Source: Luscinia megarhynchos
Taxonomy: Eukaryota > Chordata > Aves > Passeriformes > Turdidae
Assembly (NCBI GenBank): GCA_034336665.1
Contig: CM067566.1
Span: 16,412,330-16,476,329, forward strand
Length of the DNA stretch: 64,000 nucleotides
Reading direction: 5' to 3'
The notes below the pieces were generated by a model, which was given only the letters and a program-made list of their open reading frames with translations, had not been told where the DNA came from and did no database searches. The number at the start of each line of letters is the position of its first letter. Positions within the stretch are counted from its first letter, which is position 1. Shown here one piece after another: positions 1-11,842 of the stretch. Position numbers and translations under genes: made by a program.

Positions 1-3000
1 AGTATCTATTTATTGATATGGAAAGATTTGCATTGCAGAAGATGTTGTACCTGCTGTGAAGTTAATGAGAGAAGTATCACTGATACTTACATGAGCTGGA
101 GTTGAGTTTAACCAAAAAAATATATAGGACTGCCTCCCTCTTCTCTTGAAATCTTTCAAGGTTTTGTATCTATATATTTAAGTATTTGTAGGTTGTTTTT
201 CTTTTCATATAGGATAAAATAGCAACCACCTCTGCAGAGATTTCTATAGGGCATTATTAAAATTTTCTGTCTCCTTCTAAGATTTGACTGCTGCTAAAAA
301 AGCTGTGAAAACTGGTTGCATTAAGACATAAATTTACTTCCTAGTTGTAAATTATATCAACACATATCTGTGAACGTAAATGTTTTGAACATATTAGAAT
401 TCAGTAGGGTTAGTGCAATGAGAATTTGAATATTTAAGGAATTCCTCTATCTACAGGTTGTAAACAATAACCTCTGGTCTTTATTGCCCTCTCTATGAAT
501 ATCCTTTCATTTACCCTTGAAAGTGTATACAAAACTTTTCTTTAGCCCATATAAGTGGTAGATAACACCTGATAAAAAGGTCATGCTTTAGTTTTTTTAT
601 TCTTAACCCTCTGCTGTATTTGAATATTCTCTTTGTTTCTGTCTATGTACAGCCCTGAACAGATCTCGGAGCTGATAAAGTTAGTGGTCCTGAAGTGTGA
701 TCACACTAACACCCATTGATGTCAAAGTCCTATTGAAATAAAATAAAAATTTCCTTAGCTAAGTGTTGTTGTACATTGCAACTGAATTTAATTGCTGGAC
801 TGGAAAGACAAGCTCCTATGAAGCCTAAAGACCAGAACTGTTCTCTGCAACAAAGACATCTGAATTAGAGCTATTCATCTAAGCTCCCTTTAAATCAATT
901 GATAGAAAAAGGAGTCAAAGGTATACATGAATAATGGGTATAATTTCTCTGATGCTGATAAAATCTGAAATTGCTTTGATCATTTGCATCCCATAAATTT
1001 TTGTTGCTCTATGACTATAAAAGAAGCATATATTAGTTGCCCTGTAGAAGTGCACATATTCAGTGGAAGCTCAGTGAAGCTGCTTTTGCTGCTCCCTTGT
1101 TTTCATAACTAAATATCATCTTGAACTCAGCAGTCCTATTTCCCTCTATAAATATTTGTGGTTAATTTTGTTGCTGTGTTTTATTATTTTTTATTTTTTC
1201 TTTTTCTCATCTAAACTGCAAGTCTTCAGGTTTTTCTTAGTTTTAGTATAAACTTGATTTTTTTAAAAAAAAATTTCTTTTGGAATTTTTAAAAAGCACA
1301 TGCTCTTTCAGCTTCCCTGTTTTGCTTCCTGAAGAGAATGAAAGCAGTTTTAGAAAAAGAAGGTTTACAGATGAATCTGCATTGAGTGCAGAAAATTAGA
1401 GTTCACCTAAGACAAGTAAAAGAGGGATGATATATAGTTGTTGATGTCATGGTTAAAATACCATCTCGTATAGCAAACACAAAGAGTTCACTGGAGCATT
1501 CAGGTATAAAGAGCTAGTCTGAATGGCTGTTGGAGGACTAAGTACTGCTGCCTCTGGGATATTTAATACATGCCTTGCATTTTCTCATTTCAGCAGTTCA
1601 TATGAGCTATATCTAACCCCCAGGGTTTAAAGAGGGGAGGTTCATTCTAACTATCAAGTTTGAAGATTAACAGTCTTTCGAATTAGTGGATATCCTGAAT
1701 GCCTTTGCCCTTTATAGGAGGTGTTTTTATTGCTCCATAGTTAAAGTTCCACTTGGTTGCATAAGTGATTAATTTACTTAATCAGCTCTTAGTTCTCTGC
1801 TCTGTACATTGTGCCAACAAAATCCAGTTTTCTCTAACCCTGGTGTTGTTTGTGTTCCATTTCATGGCCATTGTATGTTGATTTTTCTTAGTTGCATTTT
1901 CAAAACTTTTTTTTTTCTTGTTGAGGGATTCATACCTGTTAACTAGCAAACCCTTTTACCAGGAATTCTGGAAAGGGAGTAGTGCTTAGGAATGATGATT
2001 TACTTTTTGTTTTATCTTCTCGTAGTCATTGTCGACCTGTTCAGCAGTGAATAGGTCAATGCTGTTGACAAAAAGCTTACAGAGACTAGACACATTCATT
2101 TCACCCTTTTGCTCTTAACACTATGATGGGGCCAGGAGGCTCTTTCCTGGGAGCTTGCTCCTTGCATGAGAATTTGGCTGTTTCGGGTTTGGGGAGAAAA
2201 CAAAGGGAGATGATGACTTTCCTTGCATCCTTGTAAGTGAGCATTCTGTCCTGGCAAAATTCAACACTCATGAGTCACAGAGGCTCAGAACAGTCAACCA
2301 TAGAGAAATTTGCCTTCTAAATCTAAAATGACATTGTATGTTTATTGGTCATGACAATTCAGAAGAAAATAATCTAAAAAGTGTAAGAATCTGTGCTTTA
2401 AATGGTGTTACATTCAGTATTAGACAGTGGTCAATGGCTGGTACTACCTACAAGATCTGAAGGGCAAATGACCTAACCTCGTTAATTTAACATTAAAAAA
2501 TCAGTGATGATTTTCAACCTGCTTTTCATTTCATTGATAATTGAGGATAGTGATAAACCACAGCTGTTAAAAAAGGTAATTTTAATCTCCAATTACAGAT
2601 TACTTGTATCTAAGATTTTGAGTACTTTTCTGAGGATCCCTGTGGCTGTTGGATACATCATAAAACACTTCGAAGTTGTAGAAAGCAAGCTGAGCTAATT
2701 TTTAAAAGATAAATGAATTTTAATCTAAAATCAGGATTGTAAATAGCATGTCTCCTTAGCATTAGGCAGTTTGCAAATAGATCTGGGGAACTGTGTTGGA
2801 AATGAGTGTGAGATGAGAAGAGTGGTCCCTCTGGCTTTTATAGTATGTGAGGCTGTCTTTCAGGATCATGGAAAGAACATGGAAGACTTGTGGTTTTTTA
2901 ATAAAGGCACTTACACTACTTATTAACTTCTTCCATTCTGATGAAGAGTGAACAGGAGGAATAAAAAGAGCCTGATACCTGAAACTTTCCTACTATTAAT

Positions 3001-6000
3001 TTGTGGTTCTTTGCCCTATTTATCTCAAAGTCAATTTAAGTTAATTTATTTAATGATATTTCAAAGAATGCTTAATTGTCTGAGGGTTGTCTGATCTTCA
3101 TTTCGGTGTGGATCTGGCAGCCTTACAAAACATTATAACAATGTGATGAAATGTTTGGCAGAAGAGATAAGGTCTACCCCAAAAATATTATTCGGGGCTA
3201 AAAGCAATTTTTTTATCTGGAAACTCTTTCAACATAGGGGGAAAAACCCAGATTGTATGAATTGACATAGCTCCAGGAAAATCTTTGAGGTGAAGGTAAG
3301 TCTTCCTGTAGGACTTGAGTTTCTTGACTGACCTGAGGGAAAAAACCCGACACATTTTCATCAGTGAAAATTCATTATTTGCAATATTCGTAGAGAAATA
3401 TTAGTTAAATTCTTTAAAACATAAGTCCTTTCACCAAACCTTTATGTTATCTGCCAACTCTATTGACAAAACATCCTCAAATTTAATAATCTGAGGCAAA
3501 ATGCCTCAGATAACTGAGAGGCCTTTTCAGCATCACAGTAACATGAGTTTTTCCCTGCTTTATGCTTTGTTTTAGCTCTTCTCAGGTCATCTGCTCAGAT
3601 CTTAAATACATTGCTTATGTATTCATAAATACTGTGGAGCATTGGGAGACACCTGTAAACTCCTTTATGGGTGTGCAAAGGAGATCTGAGAAAGAAATGA
3701 AAAAAAGAATTATAGCAGTTTTTTTACAGTATTTCTCCATTACATAGGTAATTTTGACTTATTTCAAAACCCATGATGTCTTTATTGCAGGAAAGAGGAC
3801 AGAAAGTAAAATAGAAATGCTTAACCAAAATTGACCTTGCAGGTGTAAAATTTAAGATGGATTTTTTATCTTTTATCCTGAAGGCATTCACATGTGCTGT
3901 CTAAGCAGATACATCTCTCCTTGGTGCAAGTTCTTAAAACTTGTGGTAACTTCTCTATGAAAATGATACTTTTTTTTGTTCAAGAAAGCCATCTCCCTTT
4001 GGTCTCTAAAAAGAGTTCCTTTATGTACAGTCATGTGTCAGCCAGTAGTAGCATTTTACTCATGGTCTATCTATAGCATTGCAGTTAGCAAATTGGAAAC
4101 TTGATTCAAATGCATGCTTCTGAATAGAATAATGTAATATTTCAGTATGACTGTTATTTCCAACTCCGAATTCAGATATCTTATAGTTATTAATGTTTGT
4201 AGGCACTGAATACTTGCTGCTGACAGAAGAATTTGATGGTACTATGGAAAAAAGCCATTGAGCTGCTTATATTTAGGCACCTTTAAATATGCTGATGGAC
4301 ATGCATAAAAAATCTTCCACTGCTATAAGCTAAACTTCCATATTAATAAAGATAAAAGGTTAAGACTTTTGTGTAGCTTTTAAATTTAAATCAGAAACAG
4401 TGAATATAATCATAGTTAAGACAAGATGAAGCATTTCTAATGGATGGTAATACATATTAACAAAAACCAGATTGTAATTTTTAGACACTTTTGCATATTT
4501 ACAGGAAGTGATATTTTTTCTGGCATTTTATGCCAAGTGAGTTATTTCACTACTTGCATCTTACTTTTATGTCCCATCTTGTATGGCTTCATTCAATGCA
4601 TGCTCATGCTCAACACCACTCAGAATCAAGTAGTATAGATGCAAGAATTTATGTTTACCAATGTCCTCATTCTGGCTGGCTGTGAATGTACTACAATTGT
4701 ATTTATAAGATTGCTTAATACCCCACCCCTGGTCAATCCATATGAAAATGTCTCAGATTGCCAAATGTATGGTTTTATCTGTGGATGTTCTGTTTTTCAG
4801 GGTATCACCTTGTAGGGAGAACATTTACTCTTTGAAAATCAAAAAACTACTGCTTTTTCCATTACACTTTTTGCTTTAAAAAGCAGTCAGGCATAGCTTC
4901 CACACATGCTGTCATGTCACCCAGCCTCTGAAAGTGCAGAGAATGCCCTGCTTCTGCTGCCTGTTGTTGGTCTCCAGCATAATAATGCAAATAAGTACAA
5001 ATTGCATCTATGTTGCTGTTGACAATGATGAAACCTTTTGTATGTTAGTACAACAATGGTCTCCTAATTTGAATGCAGCTCATGGAAGTATCTTTTAATT
5101 TACATTTATAAAAATCAAAAAATGTTATCTCTAGTGAAGTAATGACTTCTTGAAGTAATGGCATATTTATCTTTGTTTTTTACCTCCAGCTTTCAAGTGG
5201 AAGCTTGAAAAAACCATTTCCACTTGGTTTAAATAAATAAAGAAAAAAATTATTTGTAGAGTGTGCTATATTCCTGTTCTCTGTAGAGTGAGCATTTGAA
5301 CTCAGCTACCATTGTTATGATAGCTGTGTCCCTCATCTGATTTCTAAAGGTCAGTCTGTGTTATCTTTATCTCTGTAGAGATTTCCTAGGAAGGATCACG
5401 ACATGGTTCAATGATCACAGCGGGGTTTTTCCTTCTACAATTTGTAATATTAAAAAATACCAGAAGATTACTGTATAGACTTTATCTATGTCCCTTAGTA
5501 TGTACAAAGAATAGCACAATTGTAGTTGTGCATTGATGTGCAGTGATATGAAACATGAGCAGGATTTGAAAAGGTAGCACTGCCACAAGGAATCTATGGA
5601 AAAAAACTATGCATATGCATCAGATATAGTATTCTGGTAATGTCCTGTGGCACTAGTTTTCATCTCTGAATACAATGATTAATTAACAAATAACTGTGAA
5701 AAACTCCGTTAATAATTTCATTTTGTTTGTTCATTGTACTGGGACCTCAAATCATTGAAATACAGTTTGTTAAATCCGTACTTGAGGAATGATTACATTT
5801 GAGTACTGGATATTTCCATTGTACCTCCTCAGGAGTTTAGATCTTTGAATGACAGAAATGTGTGATGATTATTTAGACATATAGCCAAAACCAGAGAAGT
5901 AAGTACTGTGGTTTTTTTCTAACTCACCCATCTTGTGTAGGTGTTGCATGTATTCAAAGCTTAACTTTGGAAAAATTATATTGAAGTATGCATAGACCAC

Positions 6001-8850
6001 AATGTTTTGATTTTGTGTTTATTTTTGAAATTGGGTTCTCCTTTAATAATTTATGATGTATGTTTAAATCCTGCAGAATATTTTTAATATGTAAGACTAA
6101 AAATTTTTTAAAAGTTCACAAGGAGATTATCATTAGATGCTACAGAAAATTTATTGATCTTTTTAAAGACTGCTGAAAAAGAGTAGAGTGTGAACAAAAG
6201 ATATATTTACACAGAAAATGTTCCTGAAAAATGCATTACTGTGAAGAGAAGGGCTTCAGGGATTAGTGGACACCAGCTTTTTTTGCTTCAAGCAAAGCAG
6301 CTGAGTTCTGATTTGGGTCAATGGTGACAGAAACTCCAGCAGAGATCCCACCCTGAGCCTATTAAAATCGATGTTAGTGTGTCACAATTTAATTGGAGTA
6401 AGGATGAGGCTTCTGATGCAGCACTCCCATGCCTGTGTGCTGTTAGGTTCTGACAGCTCATCATGACCTTCCTTTTTCCACCTCTGCAAGTACAAAACAA
6501 ACTAAGGTCACTACAGGGTGTGTTAGCAAATCTAACATTTTTGAAGTCTGTTATTTCACTTCAGTGTCACCCTTCTCTCTATATTTAGAAGTTTTTTATG
6601 ATTATAACCACCCATCTGTATTTCTGAGCAGCTTTACAAGCTTCTGTGTCATTTCACAGATCTGTTCTGTGTGGATGTTCCAGGAGTTATTTTCTGACCT
6701 TTCTATTATTTTTGAGGAGGACAGTAGCAGCACTGTGGTTTGTGTGCACTTTGTTAGTGCCTAGGTAGTGGATAGAGGTTGGAGCTGGGGACAACTCTGA
6801 TTAGAATAACATGGTGTGCAAGAGAGAAGGTTTAAGAGTCGCTGTGCTCTTGTTAAGAGGTGAATAAATCTGCTCTTAGAGGGTAACCTGCCCAGACTGG
6901 GAATAGGATTTGCTGGTCATTCCTGCCGCAGAACAGACAGAGCAGGTGATTATATTACAGATCACTGGATACTCAGTTACTATTCAAAGGGTGGATTGTT
7001 TTGGACAGCTGTGTTTGTTGGGTACCCATCTGATTCAGAACACTGAGTGCTTAGAGAGAACTTGCTACTGCACCTCAGCTGGATACCAGAAATTATGTTT
7101 TATGGATTTGTCTTCTACTCTGCTGGGAGATCTGTTAAGAGGATATGTTTTGGGCTTCCTTTTCCACTTTAGTTTTTCCTTTCTTGTTATTGGCATGGTT
7201 TTTAAATTGCTGTGTGCCCTCTGTTCTTTCCTTTAGAAAAGATGCTGTGCTGTCTTTTTTACTTCTTTATTGATTATTCCATAAAGCCTCTCCCATGAGT
7301 ATACTGACTTAAATCCAGACAGTCAGGGGCTGAAAATAATGTGGTATTTTGTTCTAGTCTATTGATATTAATGGCTAACAACACACATTTTAGGTACTCA
7401 CGCTAAAAATACAAAATCTGTTACAAGTTTTGGCAGTAAGTGGGGTAAAAGCTGGATCAAGTTAGGCACTCGTGGGAGAATTAGGTCCAGCTAGTATTAC
7501 CTGAGTAATGTGGTTTACACTTGATTTCAGAGAGGAAAGGCTGTAAGTCTGTGTGGTCCTGAAGCAAAGGGATGATGTTGTTCTAATGCATGGTTTTATG
7601 AATTGCATTTCAGTGGATAATGCTGTGAGCACAGGGTGCATTAGCACATCATTGCTGTTGATCCCATGCTCAAGTGATTTACTACCATGTATTTCTGTGG
7701 CCACATTTGGTCTGGTTTGTTCTTGCTAGGGATATAATTTCCCATAGTGGTGGATCCAAAATAAAGGCATTTTTTTTCAAAGTGGTGCTGTTCTGCTTGC
7801 TTCTTGAGTCTGGCTGAGTTCCTGATACACAGAAGGTGGCACACCCTGAGCTGGACCCACAGACAATCCGAAAGAAGATATGATTCGTTTTTCTATTGAT
7901 CACCAGCCTGATGGGGCTGCCTATTTGTTACACCTGATGCAGGGGAGGTGGCTGTAGATTTGTGGATAGACACTGTGGGAATAGTCCATCATGAGATGGA
8001 TTAAGCATGGCATGAAAATTTGCTCTGTTTGTAATTAAATAAAAGCTGCCAACAATTAGACACCAGCGTAACACTGTCTATCTTTATTAGTGTCTGTAGT
8101 CATGCAGACATATTTGTGCATCCTCATGCCCTTTTCTCCAGTTTTTTTTACTGGTGTAAAACCTGAAGTGCTGTTGACTATGGATATCTATATGCATAGC
8201 TATGTGTACAGATCACATATATATATTTCAAATCATCTAGGTAAGAATAAAGCTTCAACACTGATAGCTGAAAAAATTGCTTAGCTGTGAAATCCATCTA
8301 CTGAAGGGAGCTCAAATAAGCATGACTTCTATTTTTATTATTTTTTTTATTATTCTGCTCTATAAATTGAAATATATCTTAGGACCTTTTGTGCTCTCTG
8401 GAAAGGGGTTAATATATTGCAGTAGTATTTTGCATACTTCTACTTTTACTGTAGATATAATGTGCATTTTTACAGCCTTTTGTGGCATAATAGTGAGACA
8501 TAAATATTGAAAGATTGTTTTTCAACAGCTTGTTTTTATACTGAGAATTCTTAATGTGTGCATGGTTCATTCTTCAGAATACCTAAAGATCAGGGTAAAG
8601 AATAATAAGGAGATGATCCTGGACCACTTCTAAATAGCTCTGTTGTATGTTGATTAGTGTTGCATATTAATAGGTACCTGGGAAACGGGGCACATAATTT
8701 TCACCTCTTTTCACCTCTCTTTTTTTTTTTCTTGTCTTTCAAGTCTGTACACAGTGCTGCCTTTTAGTGTTATTTATTTTAAATTTCTGTGTTGATTTCA
8801 GAGCACATGTTACACACCATGCGGTAATATTTGAACTAAATAATTCCTAA
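1..8850 (+). other. SLIT2: SLIT2 long intron, unique AT-rich sequence
   Basis: No coding exon, RNA gene or recognisable transposon was found here. Assignment to the SLIT2 intron is inferred from the downstream exon. The sequence is AT-rich with many stop codons in every frame. Small items worth noting are a perfect 10-bp-stem hairpin (3489-3511), an isolated strong donor-like AAG|GTAAGT (GT at 3296), and a pyrimidine-rich acceptor-like stretch ending at 5940. The stretches around 6240-6500 and 6780-7100 are somewhat GC-richer but were not recognised as any repeat. Confidence 0.7.
3489..3511. other. Perfect hairpin, 10-bp stem and 3-nt loop
   Basis: ATCTGAGGCA and its exact reverse complement TGCCTCAGAT flank the loop AAA. 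It is isolated in intron sequence. Confidence 0.8.
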
Positions 8851-8892
8851 AATCATAGAATGTCCTGAGTTGGAAGGGACCCATAGGGATCA

Positions 8893-9089
8893 CGGAATCA
8901 GAGACTGGCCTGGGTTGGAAAAGCCCTTAAAGATCATTAGATCCAATCACCCTGCCATGGACAGGGAGACCTGGTTGCTGAGAGCTCCATCCAACCTGGC
9001 ATTGAAGAGTCCCAGGGATGGGTCATCCACAACTTCCCTGGGCAAACAATTTTGGTGCCGCACTGCCCTCACACTAAAGACTTCTTTCC
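8893..9089 (-). mobile_element. CR1 LINE 3' fragment nested inside another CR1
   Basis: From 8893 the + strand reads AATCAGAGACTGGCCTGGGT then TGGAAAAGCCCTTAAAGATC, a second CR1 3' end unlike the outer family. It continues through CCATCCAACCTGGCATTGAA and GGGATGGGTCATCCACAACT to CACTAAAGACTTCTTTCC, after which the outer CR1 resumes. The 4-mer ATCA lies on both sides (8889-8892 and 9090-9093), consistent with a very short target duplication or microhomology. Both copies point the same way. The inner copy is about 200 nt, truncated within the 3' untranslated/terminal region, and has no coding potential. Confidence 0.85.
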
Positions 9090-9313
9090 ATCAGAGTCCA
9101 AATCCTGGCCCTACACGGGGCACTCCAAGAATTGCGCGACGCGCCTGAGAGTGTTGTCCAAACGCTTTTTGAGCTTTGTCTTCCCTGGGGAGCCTGTTCC
9201 AGTGCCCAGCCACCCTCTGAGTGAAGAACCATTTCCCAATATTCAACTTAAACCTCCCCTGACTCGGCTTCAGGCCATTCCCTCGGGTCCTGTCACTGTC
9301 ACCAGAGCAGAGA

Positions 9314-9520
9314 TCAGTGCCTGCCCGCCCCCATCCCCTCACAAGGAAGCTGTAACTGCAGTGAGGTCTCCCCTCGAGTCTTCTCCAGGCTGAGCACACC
9401 AAGTGAGCTCAGCCATTCCTCACACAACCTCCCCTCCAGAGCCTTCACTGTCCTCATGGCCTCCTTTGGATGCTCTTTAATAGCTTTATATCCTTCTTTT
9501 ATTGTGGCAGCCAAGTGCAT
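9314..9520 (-). pseudogene. Decayed CR1 reverse-transcriptase (ORF2) C-terminal remnant
   Basis: On the minus strand the peptide contains EGYKAIKEHPKEAM and SSLGVLSLEKT, which match the tail region following the CR1 reverse-transcriptase domain. The reading then shifts frame into the stretch with SDRTRGNGL and FFTQRVAGHWNRLPRE. The frame change and the absence of any catalytic domain make it a fossil. It belongs to the outer CR1 and is not a bird gene. Confidence 0.75.
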
Positions 9521-9575
9521 GCAGCACTCAGGGTGAGCAGAGTGCAGAGCAGGACAGTCACCTCCTTCAAGGTGA

Positions 9576-11549
9576 TTCTTTGTGTAAGCACTCATCAGGA
9601 TTGGTGCTGAGCCAGGAAACCGTAAGGTGGACTGAGTGTGGACTGCTTCTGTCCCACTCTAAATTGAATTTAGCCACTGAAATTTCTAACTAAATCCTAC
9701 ATGAGCTTTTTTTGCTAGGCTAATATGCTTTTATACTCTAAGATTCTTAGTTGTCCAGACAGTCTTACACACAATTTTCAATTTTTTATTTGTGCCTACA
9801 CTTCCTTATAAGCCTGCCAAGTCCCTTCTGCTAACCATAGTTAGATTTTTCCTTTTAAAGAATTGCATCAGTCATGGTTTGTATTAGATTTTCCCATATT
9901 CCTGTTCCATGCTGCATTGTAAGCAACAATGATGGCACACAGATGAAAGAACTGGGAGGAGGCTTGACAATGGTTGTTTTTTTGGTTCTAAAACACCCTC
10001 ATTGGACCTGAAATTATTATCTATTGAGAAATCATTACTCTTACGCTAAGTAGAGGCATTTAAACTATCTTGAGCAGCTCTTAAGAGCTGACTTTAGGCA
10101 GAAAGACATGTTTATAGTGGAGAGTGGAGTTCTTTATGTGCTAGAAGGGATTTTCATAAGTTAGCCACATATACCTGCACTACCTTTCAGCCAGACGCAT
10201 GCAGATTTTGTCATTAGTGTGAAAGGACAACAGATCTTACAGTAGTGGAAAAAATTTACTCAGAGACAAATAGTACTTTGGCAAGAGGTAGAACTCATAA
10301 AGACAATTACCTCAGAAAGCCCACATGGTTGGCAGGTGAATGGGATCAAGCAGTGTTTTTTGCAGTTATAGGTGAAGGCTTTATTCTCTAGTGTGTGGTT
10401 TTTTTGTCTCACCTGAGAGTACTTGATAGTAATAGTTCAAACCTGTTATGAAATGTCATATACAATTTAATCTTTACAAGTTTTGACGTTGCCAAAAATG
10501 ATGCATTAACTCTGCACACTGTAACAGATATACCTGTATGTAATACACTTGATAAAATTTTACATGTATTAAAAATGCAGAGGACTAGCTTTTAAAAATT
10601 ATGTTTATGTAGAAACTTTATGCTTTGCTCTACAAAAGAATATAAGCATGAAAGGGGAGAGGAGGGAAGGTGTTTTTATTCATATAGGTTTGGATACTGA
10701 GTACTCTTCTGTCAGCTTTTAGAACTGTTAAGTGCTATCCTCTAGCGTCTCAAATATATGCAGCTTTGGAAGGGAAGAAGCACTTTCTAATTGGCCAACT
10801 TTAGATGGACTGATTATTAAACAAAATTACTTGAATAAAGTCAAATGCAGGATTTTTATAGTAACTGATGAAAGGGCAAAGACAGTTGGTACAGAGCAAT
10901 ACATGGGTGTAGCAGTAAATTTTGATCCCAGATCCTTGGCTTTAGTTGTCAGCAGTCAAAATTTTAAAAGCAAATACAGAGGTATTATAGTGTAGCTTCA
11001 CTGAGAGCCATTTTCCAGGCAATCCAAGGAGCTGAATTTCCCTTTTCTGGGAAAAGACTTTCCAGGAATCTGCCTGGTCTAGTTGCATCTACTCATAGAG
11101 GTGCTGTGTTCAATACCACTGGTAGCAGTAGTACAGAATTTATATGGCATATGCAAAGTGAGCAGGAAGAAGCTTTTCACAGCATGCACTCCCCTTGATG
11201 TGGCATCATGGAGCTCTCCTTCATCCCCATGCCTGTTCAGATTGAAGTCAAAGAATTAGGTATATTTTGTATGAGAGTTGATTGTTGGCTGTGACTAGAT
11301 ACTACAACCAATTAAAAGTAGGTTGTAATAATTATTTTCTCTCACATGATCAGTATTCAGTGATAAAGCAGAAAGACCAAGGTTTCCTTTAATATTTCAC
11401 AGCTCTCATTTTTAATAGCTGTATATATATTTATTGGAAGCTCAGGTAACTGCAAGAGATCAAGAACAGAATACTAGACTACTTGATGTTTTCCATTTAA
11501 TAATTTAAATAAAGATACACTTTATATATATATATATAAAAACAGATGG
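9576..11549 (+). other. SLIT2: SLIT2 intron, unique sequence
   Basis: No exon, RNA gene or familiar repeat was recognised between the CR1 block and the LTR fragment. The 87-codon open frame at 10732-10995 shows no domain I know and has no splice context that would make it an exon. A short (TA)n run lies at 11523-11538. Confidence 0.6.
11523..11538. repeat. (TA)n microsatellite
   Basis: Eight TA units lie directly upstream of the LTR fragment. Such runs are common in this AT-rich intron and carry no specific inferred role. Confidence 0.85.
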
Positions 11550-11842
11550 GAGTTACCTTGAAGAGGTGCTGATCTGGGTTTGGGAAAGGGGGTCTGGCAT
11601 TGGCCAGTGGATGGTGAACAACTGCATTGTGCCTCAATTGTTTTTCCCTTTTTACTGTCATTAATGTTACCATTTACCATTATTATTGTATCTTTCTTTA
11701 TTTTCAATTATTGAACTGGTCTTATCTCAACATACAAGTTTTAATTTTATCATCCCTGCCATTCCAGTGGGCCAGGGAGAGAGGGAGGCTTGAGTGAGCA
11801 GCTGCATGGTGCTTAACTTCCAGCTGGGCTTAAGCCATGGCA
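11550..11842 (+). mobile_element. Avian endogenous-retrovirus LTR, 3' part, sense orientation
   Basis: Recognised from its characteristic run: GGTCTGGCATTGGCCAGTGG, then AACTGCATTGTGCCTCA, an ATTATTATTG-rich stretch, TTTCAATTATTGAACTG, CTTATCTCAACATACAAG, and the end GCAGCTGCATGGTGCTTAAC ... AAGCCATGGCA. This order matches a long-terminal-repeat type seen repeatedly in bird genomes; I do not assign a family name. No internal retroviral coding sequence follows, so it is a partial solo LTR. The left boundary is uncertain and no target-site duplication was identified. Sites that I expect to be CpG in related copies (for example in the GAGCGAGCGGCTGCGTGG stretch) here read TG or CA, as expected after long methylation decay. 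Confidence 0.82.

Larger units (their letters stand above)
8851..9575 (-). mobile_element. CR1 LINE 3' fragment (outer copy, antisense to SLIT2), split by a second CR1
   Basis: On the + strand the element opens AATCATAGAATGTCCTGAGT followed by TGGAAGGGAC, the reverse complement of an avian CR1 3' end, so the element reads on the minus strand. It breaks at about 8892 and resumes at about 9090 with AGTCCAAATCCTGGCCC, which continues the same family. The part from about 9200 to 9570 corresponds to the 3' end of the reverse-transcriptase frame. On the minus strand I can read KAIKEHPKEAM and LEGRLCEEW (about 9314-9520), then in another frame SDRTRGNGLK and HWNRLPRE (about 9160-9350). These are typical of the CR1 ORF2 C-terminus, here frameshifted and dead. 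Compared with the family as I remember it, about 20-25 nt around 9178 are missing. The copy is 5' truncated, as CR1 insertions usually are. The exact left end is uncertain by some tens of bases. Confidence 0.92.

Noticed and set aside
3291..3302. Strong donor-like AAG|GTAAGT
   Set aside because: No upstream acceptor or coding frame makes it an exon end; a single consensus donor is expected by chance in 60 kb.
6910..7236. 108-codon open frame with a hydrophobic end
   Set aside because: No homology recognised, no splice sites in frame; the hydrophobic tail reflects T-rich sequence.
9052..9393. 113-codon open frame on the + strand
   Set aside because: It lies wholly in the antisense strand of the CR1 fragment and is a shadow of that repeat.
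10732..10995. 87-codon open frame starting at a Met-like codon
   Set aside because: No conserved domain, no splice context and ordinary AT-rich composition; treated as chance.
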